DNA of 8,033 bases from Pseudonocardia sp. (lineage in GTDB: Bacteria > Actinomycetota > Actinomycetes > Mycobacteriales > Pseudonocardiaceae): assembly GCA_030147065.1 (NCBI GenBank), contig JASLAP010000167.1:1-8033 (forward strand), written 5' to 3'. Positions within the stretch are counted from its first letter, which is position 1. The number at the start of each line of letters is the position of its first letter. A program made the position numbers and the translations under genes. This document shows positions 1 through 5,954 of the stretch, piece by piece. The notes beneath the pieces were generated by a model. The model was not told where the DNA came from, made no database searches, and saw only the letters and a list, made by a program, of their open reading frames with translations.

Positions 1-176
1 AGGGCACCACCCTGCTGACCGACCCGGAGATCCTGGTCGTCAACGTGGTGGCCGCGCCGACCGCCGAGCAGCTCGAGGCCGAGCTGGACACCGAGGGTGC
101 CGGCGTGGTCCAGGACGCCCCGGACACCCCGGAGGAGGCCGCGGAGCGCGCCGAGGCCGACTCCTCGGACAGCTGA
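1..176 (+). CDS. rplY: 50S ribosomal protein L25/general stress protein Ctc, C-terminal end (5' truncated)
   Basis: Only the last 57 codons are in the window; the reading frame starts at base 3 and ends with TGA at 174-176. The visible protein begins GTTLLTDPEILVVNVVAAPT and continues with an acidic tail rich in Glu, Asp and Ala. The segment 'G-T-T-L-L-x-D-P-E-x-L-V-V-N-V' is typical of the end of the C-terminal beta domain of CTC-type L25, the long form that binds 5S rRNA in the large ribosomal subunit. The acidic, low-complexity extension after this domain is normal in actinobacteria. The next gene, pth, starts two bases after the stop, and rplY-pth is a widely conserved pair, which supports the call. 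The N-terminal L25 domain lies upstream of the window and cannot be checked. Confidence 0.9.
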   Translation, partial: GTTLLTDPEILVVNVVAAPTAEQLEAELDTEGAGVVQDAPDTPEEAAERAEADSSDS

Positions 177-178
177 TC

Positions 179-763
179 GTGGCGCCGGGTCCCGCTCTGG
201 TGGTCGGGCTCGGCAACCCGGGTCCGGACTACGCCGCCACCCGGCACAACGTCGGTTTCCGCGTCGTCGAACTGCTGGCGGCGCGGGCCGGCGGTGGCCG
301 GTTCTCCAAGCACCGGACCAACGCCGACGTCCTGGAGGGCCGGCTGGCCGGGCGCAGGGTGGTGCTGGCCAAGCCGCGCACGTACATGAACGTGTCCGGC
401 GGCCCGGTCGCCGGGCTGGTCCGGTACTTCTCGGTGCCCCCGGAGGACCTGGTCGTCGTGCACGACGAGCTCGACCTGGGCTTCGGGGTCGTCCGGCTCA
501 AGCGCGGCGGCGGCGAGGGCGGCCACAACGGGCTGCGCTCGCTCAGCCAGTCCCTGGGCACCAAGGACTACCTGCGGGTGCGGTTCGGGATCGGCCGCCC
601 GCCCGGCCGCCAGGACCCGGCCGACTACGTGCTCAAGCGGTTCTCCGCGGTGGAGGCCAAGGAGCTGGACCTGGCCGTCGACCTGGCCGCGGACGCCGCC
701 GAGGCGCTGCTGGCCGACGGCCTGGAGCCGGCCCAGAACCGCTACCACGCCCTGTCCGGCTGA
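179..763 (+). CDS. pth: Peptidyl-tRNA hydrolase
   Basis: Pth cleaves the ester bond of peptidyl-tRNA released from stalled ribosomes, recycling tRNA in the cytosol. The 194-residue product has the usual family length. The N-terminal motif GLGNPGPDYAATRHNVGF spans residues 10-27 and holds the catalytic His23 and Asn13. Asn71 lies in KPRTYMNVSG, Asp96 in VVVHDELDL, and Asn117 in GGHNGLRS; these match E. coli Asn10, His20, Asn68, Asp93 and Asn114 with a constant offset of three, so the enzyme should be active. The GTG start at 179 is chosen because it places the GLGNPG motif at the normal distance from the N-terminus. It lies two bases after the rplY stop with no good ribosome binding site, so translation is probably coupled to rplY. 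The gene converges with the ligase gene on the other strand. Confidence 0.97.
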   Translation: MAPGPALVVGLGNPGPDYAATRHNVGFRVVELLAARAGGGRFSKHRTNADVLEGRLAGRRVVLAKPRTYMNVSGGPVAGLVRYFSVPPEDLVVVHDELDLGFGVVRLKRGGGEGGHNGLRSLSQSLGTKDYLRVRFGIGRPPGRQDPADYVLKRFSAVEAKELDLAVDLAADAAEALLADGLEPAQNRYHALSG

Positions 764-765
764 CC

Positions 766-812
766 GGTCGTGCGCAGGAGTTCACGCCCGGCGTGAACTC
801 CCTCGCACGACC
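766..812. terminator. Bidirectional hairpin terminator between convergent genes
   Basis: A large inverted repeat lies between the pth stop (763) and the stop of the minus-strand ligase gene (816). The outer arms GGTCGTGCG (766-774) and CGCACGACC (804-812) pair perfectly. The inner arms GGAGTTCACGC (777-787) and GCGTGAACTCC (791-801) also pair perfectly, around a three-base loop. Only a two-base internal mismatch (775-776 against 802-803) interrupts the stem. There is no T-run, which is common for actinobacterial terminators. A second small stem, CCCC-GTCA-GGGG (811-822), overlaps the end and includes the ligase stop codon. The position between convergent genes suggests that it ends transcripts from both sides; this role is inferred from structure and place. 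Confidence 0.75.
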
Positions 813-815
813 CCG

Positions 816-2489
816 TCAGGGGTGGGGAGCGAGGAGGTCGCCGGTGGCGGCGCGGCGCAGCTTGCCGGACGGGGTCTTGGGCAGCGTGCCGGGGCCGAGG
901 ACCACGACCTTCGCCGGGCGCACCCCCACCGCCGAGACGACCTGGCTGGTCACGTCCTTGGCGATGGCCTTCTCCGCCTCCGGGTCGCCCGCGCGGCGCG
1001 ACTCCACCGCGACCAGGAACGACTCGCGGTGCCGGTCGGAGCCGGCGGACAGCCGGACCGCCACGACGTTGCCCGCCCGCACGTCCCGGGCCTGGGCCGC
1101 GGCCCGCTCGATGTCGGTCGGGTAGATGTTGCGGCCGGCCATGATGATCACGTCCTTGCGCCGGCCGCACACCACGACCTGCCCGTCGACCAGGTAGCCC
1201 TCGTCGCCGGTGTCCAGCCAGCCGTCGGCGTCCTGGGTGGCGACCGGGCCGTCGACGGTCAGGTAGCCCGGGGTCGCCGAGTCGCCGCGCAGCTGCAGCA
1301 CGCCGACCTCGCGCTCGCCGAGCACCACCCCGCCCTCGCCGACCACCCGGACCTCGATCCCGGGCAGCGGCGGGCCCAGCTTGGGGAACCGGCGGGCGGG
1401 CCCGTCCCCGGCCGGCACCGCGCGCCGGTGCGCCTCCAGCTGCTCGGCGTCGATCTCGTCGACCGCCAGCCCGGTCTCCACCGGCGCGAACGACACCCCC
1501 AGCGCGGTCTCCGCCATCCCGTACGCGGCCAGCACCGACTCCGGGCGCAGCCCGAACCGGGCCCCGGCCGCGGTGAACGCCGCCACCGCGGCCGGGTCGA
1601 CCGGCTCGGCCCCGTTCAGCGCGATGCGCAGCGAGGACAGGTCCAGCGAGCCGTCCTCGGCGCGGGCCAGCTGGCGGCTCAGCACGGCGTAGGCGAAGTT
1701 CGGCGCCGCGGTCACGGTGCCGTGGTGGGCCGAGATCAGCTCCGCCCACAGCAGCGGGCGGGACAGGAAGTCGGCCGGGGTCACCGAGACCAGCTCCAGG
1801 CCGACCGCCATCGGCAGGGTCAGGAACCCGACCATGCCCATGTCGTGGAACAGCGGCAGCCAGGACACCATCGTGTCCCGCTCCAGGTCGAGCTTCGACG
1901 CGACGACCATGCCGCCGATGTTGGCGTGCAGGTTGCGGTGGGTGATCCGGACGGCCTTGGGCTCTGCGGTGGAGCCGCTGGTCAGCTGGAGCAGGACGGT
2001 GTCGTCCTCGGCGGCGACGTCCGGGTCCGGCTCGACGCCGGGGCCGGCCCCGTCGCGGTCGAGCGACTCCGTGGTGCGGAACGGGATGCCGCGCTCGGCC
2101 AGCACCGGGCCCAGCGCGTCGAACGGGGCACCGAGCAGCACCAGCCCGGCGTCGATCATACCCAGCACGGTGACGGTGTCCTCGGCCCAGGCGGCCAGGT
2201 CGGTGCGCGGGGTCGGCTGGTGCAGCATCGTCACGCTGCCGCCGCACAACCACACCGCCTGCGCGGCCGGGGCGATCACCACCGGCTCACCGGCCAGCAC
2301 GCCGACCGCGGTGCCCCTCCCGACCGCGGGCGCGGTGCCGTCACCGGCGCGCAGCGCGGCGGCCATCCGGCGCGCGGTGGCGTGCACCTCGGGCCAGGTC
2401 CGGCGCACCGGCGCAGCCGGGGCACCGGTGGTCATGCCGCGCTCGGAGCGGCGGGCGGAGTCCAGCAGCGTCGCCAGGAACCGGGACAT
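816..2489 (-). CDS. Fatty-acyl-AMP ligase / acyl-CoA synthetase family protein (Pks16/FadD-like)
   Basis: This member of the adenylate-forming superfamily activates a fatty acid with ATP to acyl-AMP, then transfers it to a carrier protein or CoA. The 557-residue protein shows the core motifs in order: P-loop LTSGSTAEPK (169-178), FHDMGMVGF (214-222), YGMAET (323-328), WLDTGD (424-429), GRRKDVIIMAGRNIYPTDIE (442-461) and the C-terminal PKTPSGKLRR with catalytic Lys543. The FHDMG segment, 'MLHQPTPRTDLAAWAEDT' (88-105) and overall layout resemble, from memory, M. tuberculosis Rv1013 (named pks16 although it is not a polyketide synthase), which also lies convergent to pth-rplY. The ATG at 2489 is preferred over an upstream start at 2531 because the protein then begins MSRF, as in that relative. 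No Shine-Dalgarno is visible; TAGGCT lies seven bases upstream. No PKS, NRPS or carrier-protein gene is nearby, so the acceptor is unknown. Confidence 0.9.
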   Translation of the reverse strand: MSRFLATLLDSARRSERGMTTGAPAAPVRRTWPEVHATARRMAAALRAGDGTAPAVGRGTAVGVLAGEPVVIAPAAQAVWLCGGSVTMLHQPTPRTDLAAWAEDTVTVLGMIDAGLVLLGAPFDALGPVLAERGIPFRTTESLDRDGAGPGVEPDPDVAAEDDTVLLQLTSGSTAEPKAVRITHRNLHANIGGMVVASKLDLERDTMVSWLPLFHDMGMVGFLTLPMAVGLELVSVTPADFLSRPLLWAELISAHHGTVTAAPNFAYAVLSRQLARAEDGSLDLSSLRIALNGAEPVDPAAVAAFTAAGARFGLRPESVLAAYGMAETALGVSFAPVETGLAVDEIDAEQLEAHRRAVPAGDGPARRFPKLGPPLPGIEVRVVGEGGVVLGEREVGVLQLRGDSATPGYLTVDGPVATQDADGWLDTGDEGYLVDGQVVVCGRRKDVIIMAGRNIYPTDIERAAAQARDVRAGNVVAVRLSAGSDRHRESFLVAVESRRAGDPEAEKAIAKDVTSQVVSAVGVRPAKVVVLGPGTLPKTPSGKLRRAATGDLLAPHP

Positions 2490-2496
2490 GCCGATC

Positions 2497-2502
2497 AGCC
2501 TA
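2497..2502 (-). promoter_or_regulatory. Possible -10 element of a leaderless promoter for the acyl-AMP ligase
   Basis: On the minus strand TAGGCT (TANNNT type) lies seven bases before the ATG at 2489, where a leaderless transcript would need it. No clear -35 box is seen 17-18 bases further up and there is no ribosome binding site. The gap to the upstream methyltransferase gene is 57 bases, enough for a separate promoter. The role is inferred from the motif and its spacing only. Confidence 0.4.
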
Positions 2503-2546
2503 AGGTCCGCCGGCGCACCCGGCCGGGCCACCGGGACCCGAGATCA

Positions 2547-3380
2547 TCACGGTTTGCGGGCCATCCCGCCCCAGTAGTAGACGCTGCGCACGTCGCCCGG
2601 GTCGGCGCCCGGTTCGGGGCGCCAGGCCAGCAGCGGCACGACACCCGGCTCGATCGGCTCCAGGCCGCGGAACAACGCCGCGACCTCGTCCCGGCTGCGG
2701 GTCAGGTAGGTCAGCCCGCCGGCGCGGGCGGCGGCGACCGCCTGCTCGGCGGCGCCGGGGTCGAAGTCGGCGGTCGGGTGGCTGACGGTGATCACGCTGC
2801 CCCGGGGCAGCGCGGCGAGCAGCGTGTCGACGATGTCGCGGGCGATGTCGTCGGGGAAGTACATCAGGACCGAGACCAGCATCAGCGCGACCGGCCGGTC
2901 CAGGTCGAGGGTGGCGGCCAGCGCCGGATCGGCCAGGATCGTGGCCGGGTCGCGGGCGTCCGCGGCGATGAACGCGGTGGGCCCGTCGGTGACGCCGGTC
3001 AGCAGGGCCCGCGAGTGCGCGGCGACCACCGGGTCGTTGTCCACGTAGACCACCCGGGCGCCGGGGTCGGCGGCCTGCGCGACCTGGTGCACGTTCCACG
3101 CGGTGGGGATGCCGGACCCGACGTCGAGGAACTGCCGCAGGCCCAGGTCGACGACCAGGTGGCGGACGGCGCGGTGCAGGAACGCGCGGTTCGCCCTGAT
3201 CATGTCCGGCAGCGTCGGCAGCTGGGCGGTCATCGCGTCGGCGGCCTGCCGGTCGGCGGCGAAGTTGTCCTTGCCGCCGAGCAGGTAGTCGTAGACGCGG
3301 GCCGGATGGGGACGGCTGGTGTCGACGCCGGCGGGGTCGGGAAACCGTCGCTCGTCCACCGCGGGTCGGTCCGTGCGCAC
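2547..3380 (-). CDS. SAM-dependent methyltransferase, DUF574 (Methyltransf_19) family
   Basis: The 277-residue protein has the family signature VDTSRPHPARVYDYLLGGKDNF (about 19-40), typical of the actinobacterial DUF574 / S-adenosyl methyltransferase group. A Rossmann-type SAM site follows: motif I FLDVGSGIPT (84-93), acidic strand-2 end YVDNDP (112-117), adenine-side D141 in AADARD, and VSVLMYFPDD (169-178). The substrate is not known for most members and cannot be read from the sequence. The GTG at 3380 is chosen because codons upstream of it, back to another in-frame GTG at 3461, often end in A or T, unlike real genes here, and because a -10-like TACGGT lies five bases before it. A GTG at 3359 (270 residues) is also possible. 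It lies 73 bases after the response regulator gene on the same strand. Confidence 0.85.
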   Translation of the reverse strand: MRTDRPAVDERRFPDPAGVDTSRPHPARVYDYLLGGKDNFAADRQAADAMTAQLPTLPDMIRANRAFLHRAVRHLVVDLGLRQFLDVGSGIPTAWNVHQVAQAADPGARVVYVDNDPVVAAHSRALLTGVTDGPTAFIAADARDPATILADPALAATLDLDRPVALMLVSVLMYFPDDIARDIVDTLLAALPRGSVITVSHPTADFDPGAAEQAVAAARAGGLTYLTRSRDEVAALFRGLEPIEPGVVPLLAWRPEPGADPGDVRSVYYWGGMARKP

Positions 3381-3385
3381 ACCGC

Positions 3386-3414
3386 ACCGTATCCGGCCGG
3401 CAGCGCGCGGTGCA
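3386..3414 (-). promoter_or_regulatory. Possible promoter of the DUF574 methyltransferase
   Basis: Minus-strand TACGGT (3391-3386) sits five bases before the GTG at 3380. TGCACC (3414-3409), with three of six bases matching TTGACA, sits 17 bases further upstream. Together they look like a weak SigA-type promoter giving a leaderless transcript. This would let the methyltransferase be expressed apart from the two-component genes. Seen by motif matching only. Confidence 0.35.
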
Positions 3415-3440
3415 TCCGGTCCGGCCGCGGTCCGGGCGCC

Positions 3441-3459
3441 GTTCAGCCGCGGTTCAGCC
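3441..3459. repeat. Direct repeat of GTTCAGCC with an 11-base period
   Basis: GTTCAGCC occurs at 3441-3448 and again at 3452-3459 (GGCTGAAC on the minus strand), one helical turn apart. The second copy contains the response regulator stop codon. The pair lies upstream of the methyltransferase promoter candidate, so it could bind a regulator, or it could be chance. Confidence 0.4.
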
Positions 3460-4128
3460 ACGCCCGCCGGGGCGGGCCACCCCGCTCTCGTAGGCGATCA
3501 TCACCAGTTGGGCGCGGTCGCGGGCGTGCAGCTTGGCCAGCAACCGGCTGACGTAGGTCCGCGCGGTGGCCGGGCTGATCGAGAGCACGGCGCCGATCTC
3601 GGCGTTCGACCGGCCGGTGGCGATCTCGGCGAGCACCTCGCGCTCCCGGTCGGTCAGCCCGCGCACCCGGTCGGCCTGCGGGGCACCGGGCGCGGTGGCG
3701 ACGGCGTCCAGCACGCGGCGGGTCACCCCGGGGGAGAGCAGCGCGTCCCCGGCGGCCACCGTGCGGACGGCGGCCCGGAGCTGGTCGGGCGGGGCGTCCT
3801 TGAGCAGGAACCCGGCCGCGCCCGCGCGGATCGCGGCGAACAGGTTCTCGTCGGTGTCGAACGTGGTCAGCACGACCACCGCGACCGCCCGCAGCCGCTC
3901 GTCGGCGACGATCCGGCGGGTCGCCTCGATCCCGTCGGTGCCGGGCATCCGGATGTCCATCAGCACGACGTCGGGGCGCGTCGTGCGGACGACGCCCAGC
4001 GCGGTGGCGCCGTCCGCGGCCTCGCCGACCACGTCGATGTCCTCGGCCCGGTCCAGCAGCGCGCGCAGCCCGGACCGGATCAGGTGCTGGTCGTCGACGA
4101 CCACCACCCGGACCGGCCGCCCGGTCAC
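3454..4128 (-). CDS. Two-component response regulator, NarL/FixJ family (LuxR-type HTH)
   Basis: This cytosolic DNA-binding regulator is activated by phosphoryl transfer from a partner kinase. The 224-residue protein has a receiver domain (about 6-122) with acidic-pocket Asp12-Asp13, phospho-acceptor Asp58 in LMDIRMPG, Thr88 in VLTTF and Lys110 in FLLKDAPP. After a short linker comes a LuxR-type helix-turn-helix (about 156-215), with LTDREREVL at 158-166 and NAEIGAVLSISPATARTYVS around 175-194. All key phosphorylation residues are present. The GTG start at 4128 overlaps the kinase stop codon as GTGA, so the two are translationally coupled and surely form a pair. The target genes are unknown; the downstream methyltransferase or the kinase operon itself are the nearest candidates. 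The C-terminus ends in a short Gly/Arg tail. Confidence 0.95.
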   Translation of the reverse strand: MTGRPVRVVVVDDQHLIRSGLRALLDRAEDIDVVGEAADGATALGVVRTTRPDVVLMDIRMPGTDGIEATRRIVADERLRAVAVVVLTTFDTDENLFAAIRAGAAGFLLKDAPPDQLRAAVRTVAAGDALLSPGVTRRVLDAVATAPGAPQADRVRGLTDREREVLAEIATGRSNAEIGAVLSISPATARTYVSRLLAKLHARDRAQLVMIAYESGVARPGGRG

Positions 4129-5270
4129 CGCGCGCCGCCCCGGGCCAGCGGCAGCACCGCCTCCACCCGGAACCCGCCGGCGGGGTCCGGGCCGGCGTGC
4201 AGGGTGCCGCCGAGCAGTTCGGCCCGCTCCCCCATCCCCAGCAGGCCCAGCCCGCGCCCGGCGCTGTCGGCGCCCTGCCCGTCGTCGACCACGCTGACCC
4301 GCAGCCGGTCGTCGTAGCGCAGCCGCACCTCGGCCCGCCCGGCACCGGCGTGCCGCAGCGCGTTGGTCAGCGCCTCCTGCACGATCCGGTAGACCGCGAT
4401 ATCCACTGTGGACGGCAGGCGCACCGGCTCGCCGTCGACCCGCACGGTCACCGGCAGCCCGCTCGCGGACGTGCTGCGGGCCAGCTCGTCGAGCTGGGCG
4501 ACGCCCCCGGCCGGGCCGTGCTCGGCCGGGTCGGCGCCGGAACGCAGCAGGTCGAGGGTGCCGCGCAGGTCGGCGAGCGCGGCCGAGCCGGCGGTCCGGA
4601 TGGCGTCCAGGGCGGCGCCGGCCGCGTCCGGCTCGCCGGGGAGCGCCTCGGCGGCCACCGACGCCTGCACCGAGATCACCGTGATGCTGTGCGCGAGCGA
4701 GTCGTGCAGTTCGCGGGCGATCCGCAGCCGCTCGTCCTGCACCCGGCGGTCGGCCTCGCGCTCCCGGTCCTCGGCGGCCCGCTCGGCCTCCCGGCGCCGC
4801 GCCGCGCGCAGCATCCGGCGGCTGCGCACCCCGTCGCCGAGGGCCACCACGGCCAGCATCGACAGCGCGGTGGAGCCCAGTTCGAGACCGAACACCAGTG
4901 CCGGATCGTCGCCCTCGGCGATCCGGGCGGCCGTCCCGACCAGCACGAGCACCGCGGCCGTGCCGGCGGCCCAGCGCAGGTGACCGGCCTCGGCCGCGGA
5001 GTACAGCGCCGCGGCCGCCGGCACCGCCAGCCCGATCGGCGGCAACCCGGCCGCGTAGTAGGCGATCAAGCCGGCGGCCGTGCCGAGCAACAGCGGTACC
5101 GGGAACCGTCGGCGCACCAGCATCGACGCGCCCAGCGCGGCGGCGAACAGGTAGCCCAGCGGCCGGGCCGCGGGTGCGGTGCCGCCGACGTCCGCGGCGA
5201 CCGCCCCGGCGACGACCGCCGCCACGGCCGCGCCGAGCAGCACGTCGACCGCGAGATCCCGTCCACGCAT
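4125..5270 (-). CDS. Sensor histidine kinase (HisKA_3 / NarL-partner type)
   Basis: This membrane kinase senses an unknown signal and phosphorylates the adjacent response regulator. The 381-residue protein starts with about five or six hydrophobic segments between residues 7 and 146, with only short loops, so sensing is probably within or near the membrane. A charged, probably coiled-coil stretch (148-185) leads to the dimerisation/phospho-acceptor helix RIARELHDSLAHSITVI with His189. The ATPase domain shows the N box VYRIVQEALTNALRHAGA (Asn303), the G1 box VVDDGQG (Asp330) and the G2 box GRGLGLLGMGERAELLGG (338-355). The ATG at 5270 is preferred over upstream in-frame starts because the preceding residues are Arg/Pro-rich and unlike a kinase N-terminus. 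No Shine-Dalgarno is seen; TACCCT lies six bases upstream. The layout resembles DesK-like actinobacterial kinases. Confidence 0.95.
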   Translation of the reverse strand: MRGRDLAVDVLLGAAVAAVVAGAVAADVGGTAPAARPLGYLFAAALGASMLVRRRFPVPLLLGTAAGLIAYYAAGLPPIGLAVPAAAALYSAAEAGHLRWAAGTAAVLVLVGTAARIAEGDDPALVFGLELGSTALSMLAVVALGDGVRSRRMLRAARRREAERAAEDREREADRRVQDERLRIARELHDSLAHSITVISVQASVAAEALPGEPDAAGAALDAIRTAGSAALADLRGTLDLLRSGADPAEHGPAGGVAQLDELARSTSASGLPVTVRVDGEPVRLPSTVDIAVYRIVQEALTNALRHAGAGRAEVRLRYDDRLRVSVVDDGQGADSAGRGLGLLGMGERAELLGGTLHAGPDPAGGFRVEAVLPLARGGAR

Positions 5271-5276
5271 GACGGC

Positions 5277-5282
5277 AGGGTA
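5277..5282 (-). promoter_or_regulatory. Possible -10 element of a leaderless promoter for the kinase-regulator operon
   Basis: Minus-strand TACCCT is followed by six bases and then the kinase ATG. There is no ribosome binding site, and no -35 match at 17-18 bases. A TTGACG further upstream (5323-5318) is too far away to pair with it. The call rests on motif and spacing. Confidence 0.42.
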
Positions 5283-5399
5283 GGCAGCCGGGCCCCGTCG
5301 GCACCGCCGTCCACCGACGTCAACCGGGTCCGGCGGATGACGTCGAGGAGCGACACCAGGTCGCGATCGCGGGCCGACGACCGGGCGCCGCCGCCGACC

Positions 5400-5405
5400 T
5401 AGCGT
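5400..5405 (+). promoter_or_regulatory. Possible -10 element of a leaderless promoter for the membrane-protein/peptidase/PadR unit
   Basis: TAGCGT ends seven bases before the ATG at 5413 and no Shine-Dalgarno is visible. A CGACGA around 5375-5380 could serve as a poor -35 with a 19-base spacer. This would be the first promoter of the plus-strand gene run. Confidence 0.42.
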
Positions 5406-5412
5406 CGCCGCC

Positions 5413-5943
5413 ATGCGAACCCTCACCACTGTCGTGCTGCTCGTGCTGGCCGCGGCCACCACCGTCAACTTCGGCGCCATCGCCGGCGAGACCGTCATGC
5501 TCTACCCCAACATCTTCCGCGACCCGCCGGACTCGTTGGTCCTGGCCCGGGAGTTCATGGTGGCCGGTAGCCCGTCGGACTTCTTCCCCCCGCTCGGGCT
5601 GACGATCATGGTCTTCGGGGCCGTCGCGATCGGGCTGACCTGGCGCCGACCGCACCTGCGGTGGTGGCTGGTCGCGGCCGGGATCGTCTACCTGTGCTGC
5701 GAACTGCTGTTCTCGGTGTGGTTCTTCTGGCCGCGCAACGAGATCATGTTCGTCGACCCGGTCGGCACGCACTCGCCGGAGTACCTGCGTCAGGTCGCCG
5801 CGGAGTTCGAGGCCGCGCACTGGGTGCGGGTGATCGGTGGAGCCGTCGCCGCCGCCCTGGCCGGCACCGCCTTCCTGGGCTGGCACCGGGAGACGATCGA
5901 GGTGGACGCCGCGCGGCCGGTCGTCGGTGCCCGCGGCGCGTAG
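5413..5943 (+). CDS. Small four-helix integral membrane protein (DUF1772-like)
   Basis: The 176-residue protein has four hydrophobic segments, roughly at 5-25, 57-76, 84-106 and 136-157, with short charged loops and a polar C-terminal tail. Recognisable conserved-looking pieces are GETVMLYPNIF (25-35), a DFFPPLG turn (56-62), FFWPRNEIMF (104-113) and EFEAAHWVRV (131-140). This pattern (four helices, a late Trp-Arg pair after an acidic helix, and length of about 150-180) resembles DUF1772 / anthrone-oxygenase-like membrane proteins, but the family match is from memory and not certain. No function can be assigned. The gene is transcribed away from the kinase, and its TAG stop lies 11 bases before the peptidase GTG, so the two are probably co-transcribed. 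Confidence 0.8.
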   Translation: MRTLTTVVLLVLAAATTVNFGAIAGETVMLYPNIFRDPPDSLVLAREFMVAGSPSDFFPPLGLTIMVFGAVAIGLTWRRPHLRWWLVAAGIVYLCCELLFSVWFFWPRNEIMFVDPVGTHSPEYLRQVAAEFEAAHWVRVIGGAVAAALAGTAFLGWHRETIEVDAARPVVGARGA

Positions 5944-5946
5944 CAT
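5941..5946 (+). promoter_or_regulatory. TAGCAT hexamer before the peptidase start (weak internal promoter candidate)
   Basis: TAGCAT includes the TAG stop of the membrane-protein gene and ends eight bases before the peptidase GTG. It fits TANNNT, and no ribosome binding site is present. Because its first bases are constrained as a stop codon, this is weaker evidence than the other hexamers. Confidence 0.22.
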
Positions 5947-5954
5947 CGACCGCC

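Larger units (their letters stand above)
5271..5412. other. Divergent intergenic region between the kinase and the membrane-protein gene
   Basis: This 142-base spacer holds the start signals of two divergent units. TACCCT on the minus strand (5282-5277) lies six bases before the kinase ATG, and TAGCGT on the plus strand (5400-5405) lies seven bases before the membrane-protein ATG. Both fit leaderless -10 boxes. Two GACGTC palindromes (5316-5321 and 5339-5344) lie 23 bases apart, and a CGCGATCGCG palindrome is near 5362-5371. No small gene with convincing codon use was seen. Confidence 0.5.

Noticed and set aside
2490..2531. Longer ligase start adding 14 residues
   Set aside because: Relatives, from memory, begin at MSRF, and the TAGGCT hexamer fits the shorter form.
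3381..3461. Longer methyltransferase start (GTG at 3461) adding 27 residues and overlapping the response regulator
   Set aside because: About eight of these 27 codons end in A or T, unlike coding DNA here, and family members usually start close to the VDTSRPHPARVYDYLLGG motif.
822..3551. A 909-codon open frame on the plus strand, opposite the ligase and methyltransferase genes
   Set aside because: It is antisense to two genes with clear family motifs. Its product is Arg/Gly/Gln/His-rich low complexity, as expected from the reverse of GC-rich coding DNA.
5318..5323. Minus-strand TTGACG as -35 box for the kinase promoter
   Set aside because: It is 35 bases from the TACCCT hexamer, far from the usual 17-18.
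5271..5498. Longer kinase start adding 76 residues
   Set aside because: The extra part is Arg/Pro-rich, runs over the divergent promoter region and into the membrane-protein gene, and does not look like a kinase N-terminus.
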